Positions 1 through 10,252 are shown, counted from the first letter of the stretch. The stretch: DNA of 64,000 nt from Mucor racemosus (GCA_027405735.1 JAPEHQ010000019.1:253001-317000); one strand, 5' to 3'. Notes: generated from the letters alone by a model not told the origin. Numbers and translations: made by a program.

Positions 1-445
1 CAATGATAGCAGTAATAACACCAGCAATGAATGCGCCTTTAAGAGGATACTCTTCTATACCACTTGAATTGATTGCCAAAATGATAATCTCGACGAGTAA
101 TAGTATATTTGTGCATATTGAAAAAACGATGCCACACAATACCAAAGGATGTTTCCAATTAGCTTCTCCCATGCGTAAACGATATCCAACATCAAGCACC
201 ATGAAAAAGTGAGTAATGCACATTAATGATGTTGATACTAAATAGACGAGCGAATTGGCTCTCTGAGAAACTATGCCTTCCAATGACAAAGTATTGATAA
301 TTGATGCAGGCAATGTAAAAATACTGTAGCCAAGAATAGAAAATCGTAATTTATTTGGTCGTATAATTACTTGATATGAGATCAATACCGATGATACAAA
401 GCAAAACGCACTGCTTGCTATATGTGGTGGTAAAATAGATAACAT
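1..445 (-). CDS. Polytopic membrane protein, N-terminal part, cut by the left window edge
   Basis: An uninterrupted frame of about 148 codons starts with ATG at 445 and runs leftward off the window, so the C-terminus is not visible. The protein begins MLSILPPHIASSAFC and is mainly hydrophobic, with four or five likely membrane segments separated by short polar loops (for example the RLRMGEANWKHP loop). I do not recognise the family; no ion-channel filter, transporter signature or enzyme motif is visible in this part. The even hydrophobic pattern, a start next to a non-coding AT-rich stretch and the absence of stops over 445 nt support a real gene. It may contain introns further left. Confidence 0.6.
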   Translation of the reverse strand, partial: MLSILPPHIASSAFCFVSSVLISYQVIIRPNKLRFSILGYSIFTLPASIINTLSLEGIVSQRANSLVYLVSTSLMCITHFFMVLDVGYRLRMGEANWKHPLVLCGIVFSICTNILLLVEIIILAINSSGIEEYPLKGAFIAGVITAII

Positions 446-1489
446 ATTGGATTGTGGCTATTGTTTGCTATTGTCGTAGTACGATATAAGGGTTCTATTT
501 AGTGGACTAGTATAAATTAAGAGATTGAGATTTGATTTTTTTATATTTGTATGTCAACAAAAAAAATCGAAATGATACAATGGGTAAAGAAGAAGGACTT
601 TAATAATAATAATTTATTAAGATAAAAAAGACAAAGAAGAAGAAAAAGGAAGAGAGAGAAGAATCATTGTGATTTTAAGCAAGAATTGGCCAAACATACA
701 ATAATATATATATTGTAAATGGGAAAAAGTTCTTCATTATTGGCTCGGGAATAAGTCAATTAAAGTAACACTAAGTGAGAAATTAGTAGCAGATATCGAA
801 TGAATGCACTGCATGTCCACCTAAATGTCTCGCAGTTTTTTTTTTTTTCTTGCACTTTTTGAGATTATCTTTGTAATACGGGTCTCTCGGAAATGTGATG
901 CTGCATTGTAGTAAAATTTATCGATTGATAAAAAAAATATTATTGATTGCCACACCATGTGTTTTTCGTACAACATATATGGAGCAAAAAATGTCAAATG
1001 GAGTGCAGTGATAGTGTAGCATTTCTCCCATATATCAACTGTAAAAGAAACGGGGACCTATATTGGCTTTCAATTTGAATGACATTTATAGAATAAAATG
1101 TGCCCTATCACACACACAATAGACCATTTAGACTGATTTGTGTCGCCCATGCTTGTATCAATAAAATATATTGAAATGCTCATTGAGGTTTATTATAGTT
1201 ACGTAAAATAAATTATAGAATTTGTAATTCTAATTACTACAAATAGTTAGTGTGATGTGTGATTTATGTGCATAAAATGCAATTCAAGTTAAAAGTGTGC
1301 GATTACTGCCTCAAACTGCACCTAAATTTTTGAAAACGACATCAGGTTACAATCAGTTGGGCTTTTAAATTATTCATATGTCTTTTTCTATCTGATTTTG
1401 TAAAAAATATAGTTTCAAGAGAATTAATATTCAAAAAATATGTAGCTAGGGCTACATGCACTATTTTCGAAATTTCAACAAAAAGATAT
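446..1489. other. Intergenic, no gene seen
   Basis: AT-rich spacer between the start of the left-edge membrane protein and the tRNA gene. It holds homopolymer T and A runs (for example around 838-850) and no open frame of note. The first few hundred bases left of 446 should contain the promoter of the membrane-protein gene, but I cannot point to a convincing TATA element. Confidence 0.5.
1480..1484 (-). terminator. RNA polymerase III terminator of tRNA-Ser
   Basis: Five consecutive T residues on the minus strand, starting six bases beyond the tRNA discriminator base, fit the usual oligo-T stop of RNA polymerase III. Confidence 0.75.
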
Positions 1490-1571
1490 CGTCGCCTGCA
1501 GGATTTGAACCTGCGCACGCAGAGCGTATATGATTTCTAGTCATACTCCTTAACCACTCGGACAAAGCGAC
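1490..1571 (-). tRNA. tRNA-Ser (anticodon AGA)
   Basis: The reverse strand folds into a class II tRNA. The 7-bp acceptor stem is GTCGCTT/AGGCGAC with one G-T pair. The D-arm is TCC..GGA with the GTGGTTAA loop. The anticodon stem is TATGA/TCATA with loop CTAGAAA, giving anticodon AGA. A long variable arm (ACGC-TCT-GCGT) follows, then the T-arm GCAGG-TTCAAAT-CCTGC and discriminator G. The long variable arm and G discriminator are the serine identity pattern. The internal A and B boxes are intact, there is no intron, and an oligo-T stop follows. It decodes UCU and, after A34-to-inosine editing, UCC and UCA. Confidence 0.96.
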
Positions 1572-1911
1572 TTGTTGTATTTTGTCAAATATTAATAACT
1601 ATATAGAGTAAAGGGTAAAATACAAGCATCACGTGTTCAGCATTATCTGCTTTCCGGAGTGTTCGGATCGGGAGATCTGTTCGGAATGTAATAATTGCTG
1701 CTTATGAATATATAAACTCATGTTGTATACTTCAATAATAAACTTAACTTCTAACATGAATCTTGTTATTAAATCTTATTATTAAATCTTATTAATAGTT
1801 GTTCCATACAGAATAAACATATAAAACATAAAAATTAAAATGCCTAATAGCCTTCGGCTATAGGTTATATAATAACAGTTATGATAACAGTTTAACAAAA
1901 TTTTTATTTAT
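1572..1911. other. Non-coding stretch, possibly old LTR-like sequence
   Basis: No open frame. There is a TATA-like stretch near 1710-1725 followed by CAATAATAAAC, an arrangement seen in LTR promoter/polyadenylation regions, but I found no matching ends or target duplication. A small perfect hairpin (ATAGCC-TTC-GGCTAT) lies near 1847-1861. Confidence 0.3.
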
Positions 1912-2179
1912 TGCTGTATGCCACCAAATACCATATTTTATCACCTTCTACAGTATCAATATATCTTACAATCTATTGACTACGACATGTATTGAAATGC
2001 AAAGTCTTGATATCAATCGAATATAAGAAATTCCTAGCGTAGTACTAAGTTTAATCCAGCAATTAACAAGAACAACACCTCTGGGACCTCAATTATGACA
2101 CCATCATATTATTTCATCTCAGCGGTTAATCAATTAAGTAGCTAATCATATCAACGTCCAACCACATTCAGCGTCGTAG
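1912..2179 (+). mobile_element. LTR, left half, split by the CACTA-like element
   Basis: From TGCTGTATGCCACC onward this matches the first half of the solo LTR at 5887-6415 (read on its minus strand). The rest of the same LTR resumes at 9716. The LTR was therefore cut in two by the element at 2180-9715. The last three bases, TAG (2177-2179), are repeated at 9716-9718 as the insertion's target duplication. The five bases left of 1912 (TTTAT) do not match the five right of 10252 (GGCGG), so this LTR is old or rearranged. Confidence 0.75.
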
Positions 2180-2224
2180 CACTACGGCTGACCTGTGCTG
2201 CTGCACAAGATGATTTCGTTGTGT

Positions 2225-2515
2225 GCCTAGGTGGGCTGCACACTATAGCCTGAGCTGTTGTGCCCACTGAGTAATGGCTAAACAGATAACAAGATGCACA
2301 TGGGCATAACAAAAGAAACTGCACACGAGCACAACAACGAAAAGCCTGTATGTGCAAAATTATAGATTCTGTCCGTGTGTATGACATTAATCCCATGTGT
2401 GCATAATATTAGTATTGCCCATAAGCATATCATTATCCCTATATGTGCATAATAATAAAATATGACCATGAGTATAATGAGTTGATCGTATGGGCACAAA
2501 TTGGTTTGTTCATGA
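2225..2515. repeat. Subterminal repeats of the CACTA-like element
   Basis: Short words recur in both orientations inside the left end: TGTGCATAATA-type words (near 2398 and 2444), TGTGCCCA or its complement TGGGCACA, and CATGGGCA. Copy B shows the same words at about 51810-52115. CACTA elements usually have such subterminal arrays as binding sites for their own transposition proteins; that role is inference here. Confidence 0.5.
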
Positions 2516-2609
2516 GTATCGTGCCGTTCTCAAAATTCCATTGCATTTTTTATTGGAATGTGTTTTTAAATTACATTTGCTTTTATTAACAAGTTGGGAT
2601 TACCCCGAT

Positions 2610-2809
2610 CGGCCCATTTGGGCTGATTTGTTTTAATAATTTTTTCGCTGCAAAATACACTCATCTAATAAAATTTAATTATATTTTAAAGAGGAAACCT
2701 TCCTGTATATGATTTGTTTTGTTTTTCTTCAAAAAAGTAAAAATTAGGCTGTCAGGGATTCATTTTGTGAAGGCTGTTTTTCAAAATTTTGATCAGCCCA
2801 TTTGGGCCG
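2610..2809. repeat. Left subterminal palindromes of the piggyBac element
   Basis: Two near-palindromic 15-16-mers, at 2610-2624 and 2794-2809, share the core GGCCCATTTGGGC (with AGCCC/GGGCC variants). They lie just inside the left terminal repeat and match the pair near the right end, so they are candidate transposase binding sites. Confidence 0.6.
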
Positions 2810-2882
2810 ACTCTGCGAACGAACATAAATATTTATATATTTGAAAAAAAATATTAAAAAAACAATGAAGATATACTCCAGT

Positions 2883-4885
2883 TTATAAAGAATTATTTAA
2901 ATGTGCTTGGAGAGCCCAAACATCATGTAAATGCTTGTTATGGCATGTTTGACACATGGGTATCAGTGGGCTGCAGCTGCAAGATTTTTCAATTCTTGTA
3001 CCACTTCGACCAGAACTAGAGCAGCTTCTACATGCTAATCTAATTCTTTTTTTGCCATTCATGCCTGTCATTGATACAAGCTCATGGTTTAGATTACTTC
3101 TAAATATACGTTGTTCAGGGGAAATTGACTCAGTCTGACGAGCCAACCCTTCACAATGCTTCAGGAGGGTCCAAGCCAATGTATCCTTGAAGGAACTATG
3201 TGCTATTTTTCCATCATTAGCAAATACTCGAAAAGAACTGTAAGCGTTTGCTTCACAGATCCCCAAAAAGAAGCCAAAGAAGCGCATTTCCCATCTTTCA
3301 GTAGAAATAATGTCATGATAAGATGTTAAATTGTCTCTGAGGTTATTAGCCGCATCGACAGAACCTAAAATTGTGATAATTACTATCTATGCTCTCATTA
3401 CATGAAAACTTCTTACTCACTCTTATGAGACTCATATTCATCAACTACTGCAGGACGTTGAATGGTTACTAGTTGACCCCCTGACCCTATAAATGTTCTC
3501 TGACCAGTAAGTCTAGTAGTGCCACACGATGATATGAACGCTTTAACCTTCTTATCACGATATGCACACGTAAAGATTCTACCGCTACCAGAATCCTTTC
3601 TCATCGTATAGAAGCTACCATCTGCTTCTTCAACTTGCTCAACAATGTCAGTAATGGGCATTCCACGAGGCCAGTAACGACGCTTGGTTACTTGCATAAT
3701 GGAATAGAGCCCCAAATCAGATAGCATTGTTGTCATATCTGGAGATCCAAACCAAGAATCAGCAATGACAGTACGACCACTACCAAACCAAGGCTTCGCC
3801 AAACGCTTGACAGTAGCTGTCAATTTACGCATTCCAGGATCATCATCGTATTCTTTTGGTGTTGGATCACTGACTGTATCCATTTGTACGATGCAAAACG
3901 TATGATGATCTGCAAGCGTTTTAAACTCTTGGCCGATGGGATGAGGCTTTCGAGGTACCTTTTTTAAATTAGGCATACCAGTACCTAACCATTGGTTCAT
4001 GGACTCGTCAATAACCAAATACTTACCAGGAGTTAAGCATTTTGCCATATGCTCATTGAACGCCTCAATTGTTGAGCGAATCTGGTACAAAGGGTCACGT
4101 TGTTGCTTCTCAAAAGAGTGGATCTCAAAAACATGCATTTGCATAATATCATTAAATCTTTTATAAGACATATATTCTGAGAAGTTGACGTTCATCATAA
4201 AATGACTAGAGCCTTGTTTCCAGTATGCCTTACGATCAGAGTGTTTGACTACTGTCATGATTGTCAAAAGCGCAATCCACATCATATACTCATGATAAGT
4301 GATATCTTTCCATGAGCCATCTATGCTTCTTGCAGAAAGATTGGTATTATTTATGATTTTATGAAAGTGATCAAGAGGCAAGAAGAACAAGAAATAATCC
4401 AAAGGTGTGGCATTTTTTGAATTAACCAAATTCAACTTTGCTTTTGATTGCTGATAGCTTTCACCGGAGAGTCTACTATCAACAAATACTTCATCATTTG
4501 TCCAACCATCAGTAGGAGTTAAATCAAATTCCAACTGTTCATCTTCTTCAATAGCATCTTCCAAGAGGTCCTCAGTTTCTTCGAGAGCAGTAATAACATC
4601 AGTAGGATCAACAGTATCGGGAACGCCAGTTTCAACTGGACCAAGATACTTAATACTACCTTGCTTTACTGTCATTCTAACACCGGGTACTTCATCCAAG
4701 ATGACCTCGTACATGACATAGTTATTCACCTCTGAACGACCAGTTGTCCTTCCTTTGAAGCACAAACGAGGTGTATTCCAATTATACTTGGCACGTAAAA
4801 CGTTTTTAGCATCTACATCCTTAATAAAACGCTTACTGATGGATACAAGTACGTTAACATCGAGATTGGGGTGAGCGGGAGGCAT
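2883..4885 (-). CDS. piggyBac-type transposase (648 aa, one intron)
   Basis: Exons on the minus strand are 4885-3421 and 3364-2883. The 56-nt intron uses donor GTGAGT and acceptor TTTTAG; reading through it gives a false stop after residue 490. The protein has an acidic N-terminal region (about residues 90-130), then the DDE_Tnp_1_7 core. The first catalytic Asp is in VIDESMNQW, the second in VIADSWFGS, and the third in SVDAANNLRDN, created by the splice junction. WEMRFFGFFLGICEANAY follows, as in the family. The C-terminus has a Cys/His cluster (CRSC...CSC...CQTCHNKH) equivalent to the piggyBac cysteine-rich DNA-binding domain. It cuts and joins at TTAA sites in the nucleus. All three catalytic aspartates and the zinc ligands are present. 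Confidence 0.93.
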
Positions 4886-5064
4886 GATTTTTAAGGTTTC
4901 AGATGTAAATTATGTTTATTTCAAATGTAAAATTTAACAAAAGTTAATAATGAATATAATTTTTAACAAACAAAAAATATTTATGATGGCCCTGAACTTT
5001 AGAACCCCCACACGCGATTACAAAAAATCAATTCCCTATCCATTCAAAAATCTCTATTTATTAT

Positions 5065-5099
5065 CGGCCCTTTTGGGCTGAATCGGCCCAAATGGGCTG
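5065..5099. repeat. Right subterminal palindromes of the piggyBac element
   Basis: Two adjacent copies, CGGCCCTTTTGGGCTG (5065-5080) and CGGCCCAAATGGGCTG (5084-5099), mirror the palindromes near the left end. Confidence 0.6.
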
Positions 5100-5886
5100 A
5101 CCTAATCTCTACTTGTTAATTAATAGTATAAATTATAGACAATACAATTCAATAGGTTATTGATGTATTAGAGCAATACATTCAACAGCCAATATATTTA
5201 CGATTATCATCATTTGTAAATATGTTTGTAACTGTAATATTTGCAGCAATAATGGTTTTTGCTCGGGCATAAACTTAAATAGCAATAACTGCTTAAATTT
5301 ATACCGCAAGACAAATCTAAGATTATAAATGTTACTTTATCACTCATAAGATTTAAACAAATTAACCTTCTTTAAACGTACTATTTTAGTTTACGATTGT
5401 CAGCTGTAAAAAGACTTGTTTTCAAGTACAGTATATATAAAACCAAAACTATGGTAGTAATTAGGCAAGACATTAGATCGTTATTTTTTTTTGGTGTTTC
5501 TATACCATTTGAAACTTTATCACTTTTCTGGAACATTTCGTGAGTTTGTAGCCAGTTCTAGCTTTTCATTGAGTAGATATAAATACCATTGTCTTCGATT
5601 TGATCTGGTAATCAAGAAATACGTCCAAAAATACAGTGGCAAATAATGATATTTGACCTTAGAATGCAGTTGAATGAAAATATCAGTCTTTAAACTCTAA
5701 TATAGTCTGCTACCTGGATTAAAAACATTAGTCCTTTATGTTAACATGTGTATTCAGATGAAAGAAAAGAATACCAGCTTGATAGTCTGATATGCCTTAT
5801 AAAACGGTGAATAATATCCTTGGAATATGAAAACAAAAAAAAAAAGAGAGAAACAGTACACGTAGAAAAGGATTTTTAAGGCTTTA

Positions 5887-6415
5887 TGTCGTATATTTTC
5901 AGGATTGATAAATATTACTTAAAAAAGAATACAATTATAAAAGAATGAGTAATTAATCAGTTCTTCAACTGTATAATAAAAACAAGATATCGTTTATTTA
6001 GATGTAAAAGTATGGCCTTTTATATTGATTTGACATTGAGATCCTGAGATGTAATTTAAGGCACTATTGAACCATTGGATCTGTTTGATAGTAATCTATG
6101 AATTGAAATGGATCAATCATAATTTAACCGTTCTTGCAGAGCTTGTGAGTTGTGTTGTTTCAATGCTGCGCTAAATATGCTTGGATGTTGATTTGATAAC
6201 TACTTGATTGGTTAACTGCTGGGATGAAATAATGTGGTGTCATAATTGAGGTCCAAGCGTTCTTGGTAATTACTGGATTAAACTTGGTACGCTAGGAGTT
6301 TCTTATATCCGATATCAAGACTTGCACTTCAATACATGTCGTAGTCAATAGATTGTAAGATGTATTGATACTGTAGAAGGTGATAATGTATGATACTAGT
6401 AGGTGGAATACAACA
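5887..6415 (-). mobile_element. Solo LTR (529 bp) with 5-bp target duplication
   Basis: Flanked by CTTTA at 5882-5886 and 6416-6420. Copy B of the host element has an uninterrupted CTTTACATTATTT at the same place (about 52926), proving insertion. The ends are TG...CA with short inverted ends (TGTCGTAT and TGTTGTAT). Read on the minus strand it is the same LTR family as the split LTR at 1912-2179/9716-10252, but without the CACTA insertion and without the small element at 9889-10112. No internal retrotransposon region remains, so it is a solo LTR left by LTR-LTR recombination. Confidence 0.88.
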
Positions 6416-7400
6416 CTTTACATTATTTAGCGCAATTAAAACCCTGCTAAATTGCACATTTCAGCCAATGTACAGTAAAAGCAGCATTACAGCGCATCAA
6501 CCTATAAATTAAACAAAATAGGCAATATCTGTTATCATAGAAACATGCATTTTCTACCGGAAAAACCGGCTGTCATATTATAGATTCATTAAAAAATTAC
6601 AAAAGCGAGTCCGTAGAGCAGCGCCGTAATTGAGCATAGCAAGATTGAATGGCTAAGTCTCGTATACTATGGTATACTGTATATCTAAGTTTTAAATAAA
6701 AAAAAGCGCTTTTTTTAAACTTTTCTTATATTTAACCACGTACAGTCTGAAAATTCAGACTTTGTAGCGGACATTTTTGGAGACTCATTTTACCCTTACC
6801 AACACTCATGATTTAGATCAAAAAACAGAAAAACCAAATTTTGATATCAAAATCAACGTTTAAATATACTACAATGTGAGAGAAAATTGTAGCCATGACT
6901 AATACATATTTTATAAAAGCTTAATATTAAATGTTAAGTAATGAAACGTAGCATTTCTGGCCCAAAAACAGTTTTTTAATTAAAGGATTTTCGTGTAATA
7001 TTTTGCAATAAAAATGTTTATTATTTTTTATTGAGCAAATAGAGCGCTAAATTCTGTACATGTGTATATTTTTTGTTTTCATAACTGGTAGTATAATTAA
7101 CTCTAAATTTGCAAAACCAGAAAAAAAAAATTAAAAAATGTCAAAATTGATGATCTGGACAAAAAAAATTTTTTAAATTAATATTCCGCTTATAAGCTTT
7201 GTAAGTCTTAAAAATAAGAGATTTTATAATACTTGAGAACTTTTTCAAGAATTTACGATGCTGTACCCACTTGATTCAAACTTGTTCCTGTAAATCTTTA
7301 TACATCATGTTAATATTTTGTGGTAGCTTATTTGATGGTAATAGAGCCTTGCTTTAAAATTATTGCATTAGAGGTAATTCACATTGAGTTTTAGTCTTAC

Positions 7401-7640
7401 CTTTTTAATATCATAAACATAAACATGGCCATCACTACTGGAACACTGGAACCTATTGCCGCCTTTTTACCGTTCCCTCTTTGTCCCAAGCCAGTTTATT
7501 CAATGCTTTACCAGAACCAACTTACGTACTTACAATGGTTCCTCGGTATTTTCATTCAAATCCCATAAATTAAATTGACTGGTTCCATCTACAGTAGTAT
7601 CATCAAATGTGTCATCAGCCCGCCTTATTATAATAAATGT
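7401..7640 (-). pseudogene. Dynein intermediate chain fragment (WD repeats) inside the CACTA-like element
   Basis: Read on the minus strand with small frame corrections, this resembles the last WD repeats of cytoplasmic dynein intermediate chain: VDGTSQFNLWDLNENTEEPL, then GSGKALNKLAWDKEG, then SSDGHVYVYDI. Single-base changes break the frame (for example after EEPL, where the same region in copy B is shifted differently). The homologous fragment in copy B is at about 53881-54100. No start, stop or upstream domains are visible, so this is a fragment and cannot make a working motor subunit. The family call comes from memory of the conserved C-terminal WD motif order. Confidence 0.6.
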
Positions 7641-9715
7641 CAATCTAAAATCGGAAGCATCCCATTGTCATTGTTATATTATTGTAAGTTATGAAAAGCT
7701 TGATTTTTAATAATACAGCAATTAAATAAAAAATAAGATGATACTAATAGCATATGGTGAGTATTTAAAATCTAAGTAAGCTATATGAAGTACGCTTTTA
7801 AAACCCTTTTAAAAATCCTGAGGCAAACTCAACATCTGAGTCCTGTAACTTCTATCCAGTCAAAATGTTACGATTTCCACTACACAATGAATACACTTTT
7901 TATCAATCTTGAGCAAGTAGATGTACATTGGGTATGTATCAGTTTTTAACAGGCAGTTGTATTCTTCTAATTCATTAATATCCAGTCATATTGAAGGATG
8001 ATTTGCAGCACTGCCAAAAAAAAAAGAATGAATGCTTCAAGAGTTTTCTGCATTATCAAAGTATGCGATTTAGTAGCAATTATTGTACTTAATTATAACT
8101 TTTGAACTTATTGATGTTAATCAAAATTATTAGTACTTTCATTCAAAAAAAGTAAGCTTCTTTGCTTTATACATTTACATTCACCCATTCAATAAATGAC
8201 ATTGCATTTATGATCCGTTATATCAATCAACCAAATTTATCTTGATTTGATATGTTTGACAATTAAATGCCTAAATTACACTTGAGCCACCAGGTATCGC
8301 CACAAAAAAACTTCGTACTACAGGTCAACGAACCATCACAATTTGGACCATTTTTTTGTGTTTGTAGATTTAAGCTCTCTCTCACATTCATAGATTTCTG
8401 CATAAACCATATCTCTATCTGTTCAATTTAACTGAAATACATTGAACGCCAACGTCGTACTTGATAAAACGCCTTACTTTACTGCGAGACAACACAACTA
8501 ATTTGATGCTAGTTTAGCATCAGCAGTTGAATCAGATAAGTTTAAGATTAGACGATCCCTTTTTATAGTTTTGCATACAATGAGCTAATAATGGACCGTT
8601 ATTATAGATAGCGCTAACTAACAAGGATAGTGAGTTAACTCTAATGAACGAACTAGGAGTTGATTATTAGTATAAACGAAATAATATTAAACTCAAATAT
8701 AGCAATTAAATGAGCAAGAGATAATAAACAATGTGAATTAGCATAATTGAATTATTTCAAGCGCTTTGAACTGAATACGCTTTTAATTTTGATCTATAAA
8801 ATCGATTAATTTATTAGTAAAATCAATTAACAAGTTAATAAGTAATAATTATGGTGTACCTTTGATAGTTGGTAGTGGTATACAAGACAACGTCTCATTT
8901 TCCTCTTCTTGGCTGTTAGCCACTAAATAAAAACAAATATTTTTTAAAAGTTAAATAGATTAAGAAGAGTTTATTTATTTATTCATTCAAATTAAGCAAA
9001 TACTATACATAATTTTATAATCACTAGTTTTTCTTTAGATAGATATCGATTTTAGACCAAAAAAGCATTGATTATAACGTAGATGATGGAATAAAATGAC
9101 TAAATCTTGGACGCTTTTTTTGTTCGAAAAAATATTATATCGCGCTCTAATACTAACAGTTAATAATTTATTTCCAAAAAATAAACAATAGGGGAAACAT
9201 CATGTACTTGTACCTGCTACTTAATTTCAGTTTATAAAAAAATATTGGTCTTTTTGTTGTAGTTTTAAACGTAAATAAAAGAACTGAGGAAAGAGTGGTG
9301 GGGAATAAAAAGGAAAAAGAACTCTAAATCAGTCGGTTTTGTGTATTACAAACAGAAATTTACAAAGGCATAAATACTTTTGGTGTTTCTAAACAGGTTG
9401 TTGTTGTTCCCATTTGGTCCCCAAAAGAAGAACATGGGCAGAACTCTTTCAAACCTCAAATTTCAAATTGTCATATCTCGTCAATAAGAAGAAGGCAATT
9501 CTGTTGAATCAGAGTGAATCACATCTGCTATAAACTATTCAAATTATCTTGGTTATTAATTATATTATAATTGATATACTTTAGTGAATTGACTAAAAAA
9601 ACCTTGATCTCATTGCTGTTCTCATCTGGGCTGCTGCCTGATCTGCACAAAAACTTTTATTCTGCCCAGCTTTGCAGATCATTATGCCCATGAAAAGTAT
9701 AGTTTGGCCGTAGTG

Positions 9716-10252
9716 TAGCATTAAAACAAGGCAACTAAAAAGCCCTGCAAGTATGATTAGATTATGATAGATCTATTTTAATTCATTAGATTACTATCAA
9801 ACAGATCTAATGAATGGTTTAATAGTGCCTTAAATCACATATCAGGTTTCCAATGTCAAATCAATGTAAAAAACCATACTTTCACTATCACTACGGAAAA
9901 ATTAATGTAAGTATATGATACGTGATACATGAAAATGATGTAATTTTTGACTTTCAACATTATTTAATAACTAGTAGTAGGAGAATCATAATAGCATTAA
10001 AATAATGTAAATAAATGATAACATTTAAGTACATTTTACGTACATATCAATTAATGTTAACATGGATTTTTTACATTATTTATCATATTTTTATATTATT
10101 TTTCCTGTAATGATTTTATATCTAAATAAACAATATCTTGTTTTTATACAGTTGAAGAGCTGATTCATAATTACTTTATTCTCTTTTAATTGTATTCTTT
10201 TTAAGATTACTTACGTACTAATATTTATCAAACCTGAAAATATACGACAGGC
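9716..10252 (+). mobile_element. LTR, right half, after the CACTA insertion
   Basis: Continues the LTR interrupted at 2179, matching the second half of the solo LTR at 5887-6415 and ending ...ATATACGACA. It is interrupted by a 224-bp insert at 9889-10112 that the solo LTR lacks. Copy B holds the same half at 55457-55989. The LTR then abuts the dispersed repeat that starts at 10253. Confidence 0.75.
9889..10112 (+). mobile_element. Small inverted-repeat element (MITE) inside the LTR
   Basis: The left end reads CACTACGGAAAAATTAAT and the right end, read inward, CATTACAGGAAAAATAAT, an imperfect terminal inverted repeat. It is absent from the solo LTR and present in copy B at 55631-55855. There is no coding capacity. 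The CACTACGG start echoes the ends of the large element, so it may be mobilised by the same transposase. I could not define a target duplication with confidence. Confidence 0.6.

Larger units (their letters stand above)
2590..5115 (-). mobile_element. Intact piggyBac transposon with TTAA target duplication
   Basis: The element is 2,526 bp. Its ends are CAAGTTGGGATTA (left) and CAAGTAGAGATTA (right, read inward), 11 of 13 identical, flanked by TTAA at 2586-2589 and 5116-5119. TTAA is the invariable piggyBac target. The second copy of the host repeat has a single TTAA at the same spot (52179-52182) and no insert, which fixes both boundaries. One spliced transposase gene fills most of the interior. 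Intact ends, duplication and reading frame suggest a recent, possibly still mobile insertion. Confidence 0.93.
2180..9715 (+). mobile_element. CACTA-like DNA transposon, copy A, carrying nested insertions
   Basis: The left end reads CACTACGGCTGACC. The right end, read inward on the minus strand, is CACTACGGCCAAAC. Both ends are flanked by the 3-bp duplication TAG, and the flanks rejoin to a continuous LTR. Ends beginning CACTA plus a 3-bp duplication are the hallmark of the CACTA (EnSpm) superfamily. Without its two nested insertions the element is about 4.5 kb. I see no transposase-like frame, so it is probably non-autonomous or decayed. A second copy lies at 51770-55456. Copy A has about 750 bp (roughly 8660-9420) that copy B lacks. 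On the minus strand it carries a fragment of a dynein intermediate chain gene. Confidence 0.75.

Noticed and set aside
1620..1830. Possible solo LTR left of the split LTR
   Set aside because: TATA-like and AATAAAC words suggest it, but no matching ends or target duplication could be shown.
2151..2499. Minus-strand frames of 73-81 codons in the left end of the CACTA-like element
   Set aside because: They lie in subterminal repeats and, in part, across the element's edge; not kept as equivalent proteins in copy B.
8860..8922. Exon-like 63-bp stretch with good acceptor and donor (minus strand) in the part unique to CACTA copy A
   Set aside because: Open in two frames but too short to assign, and no neighbouring exon found; could be a captured exon, not supportable alone.
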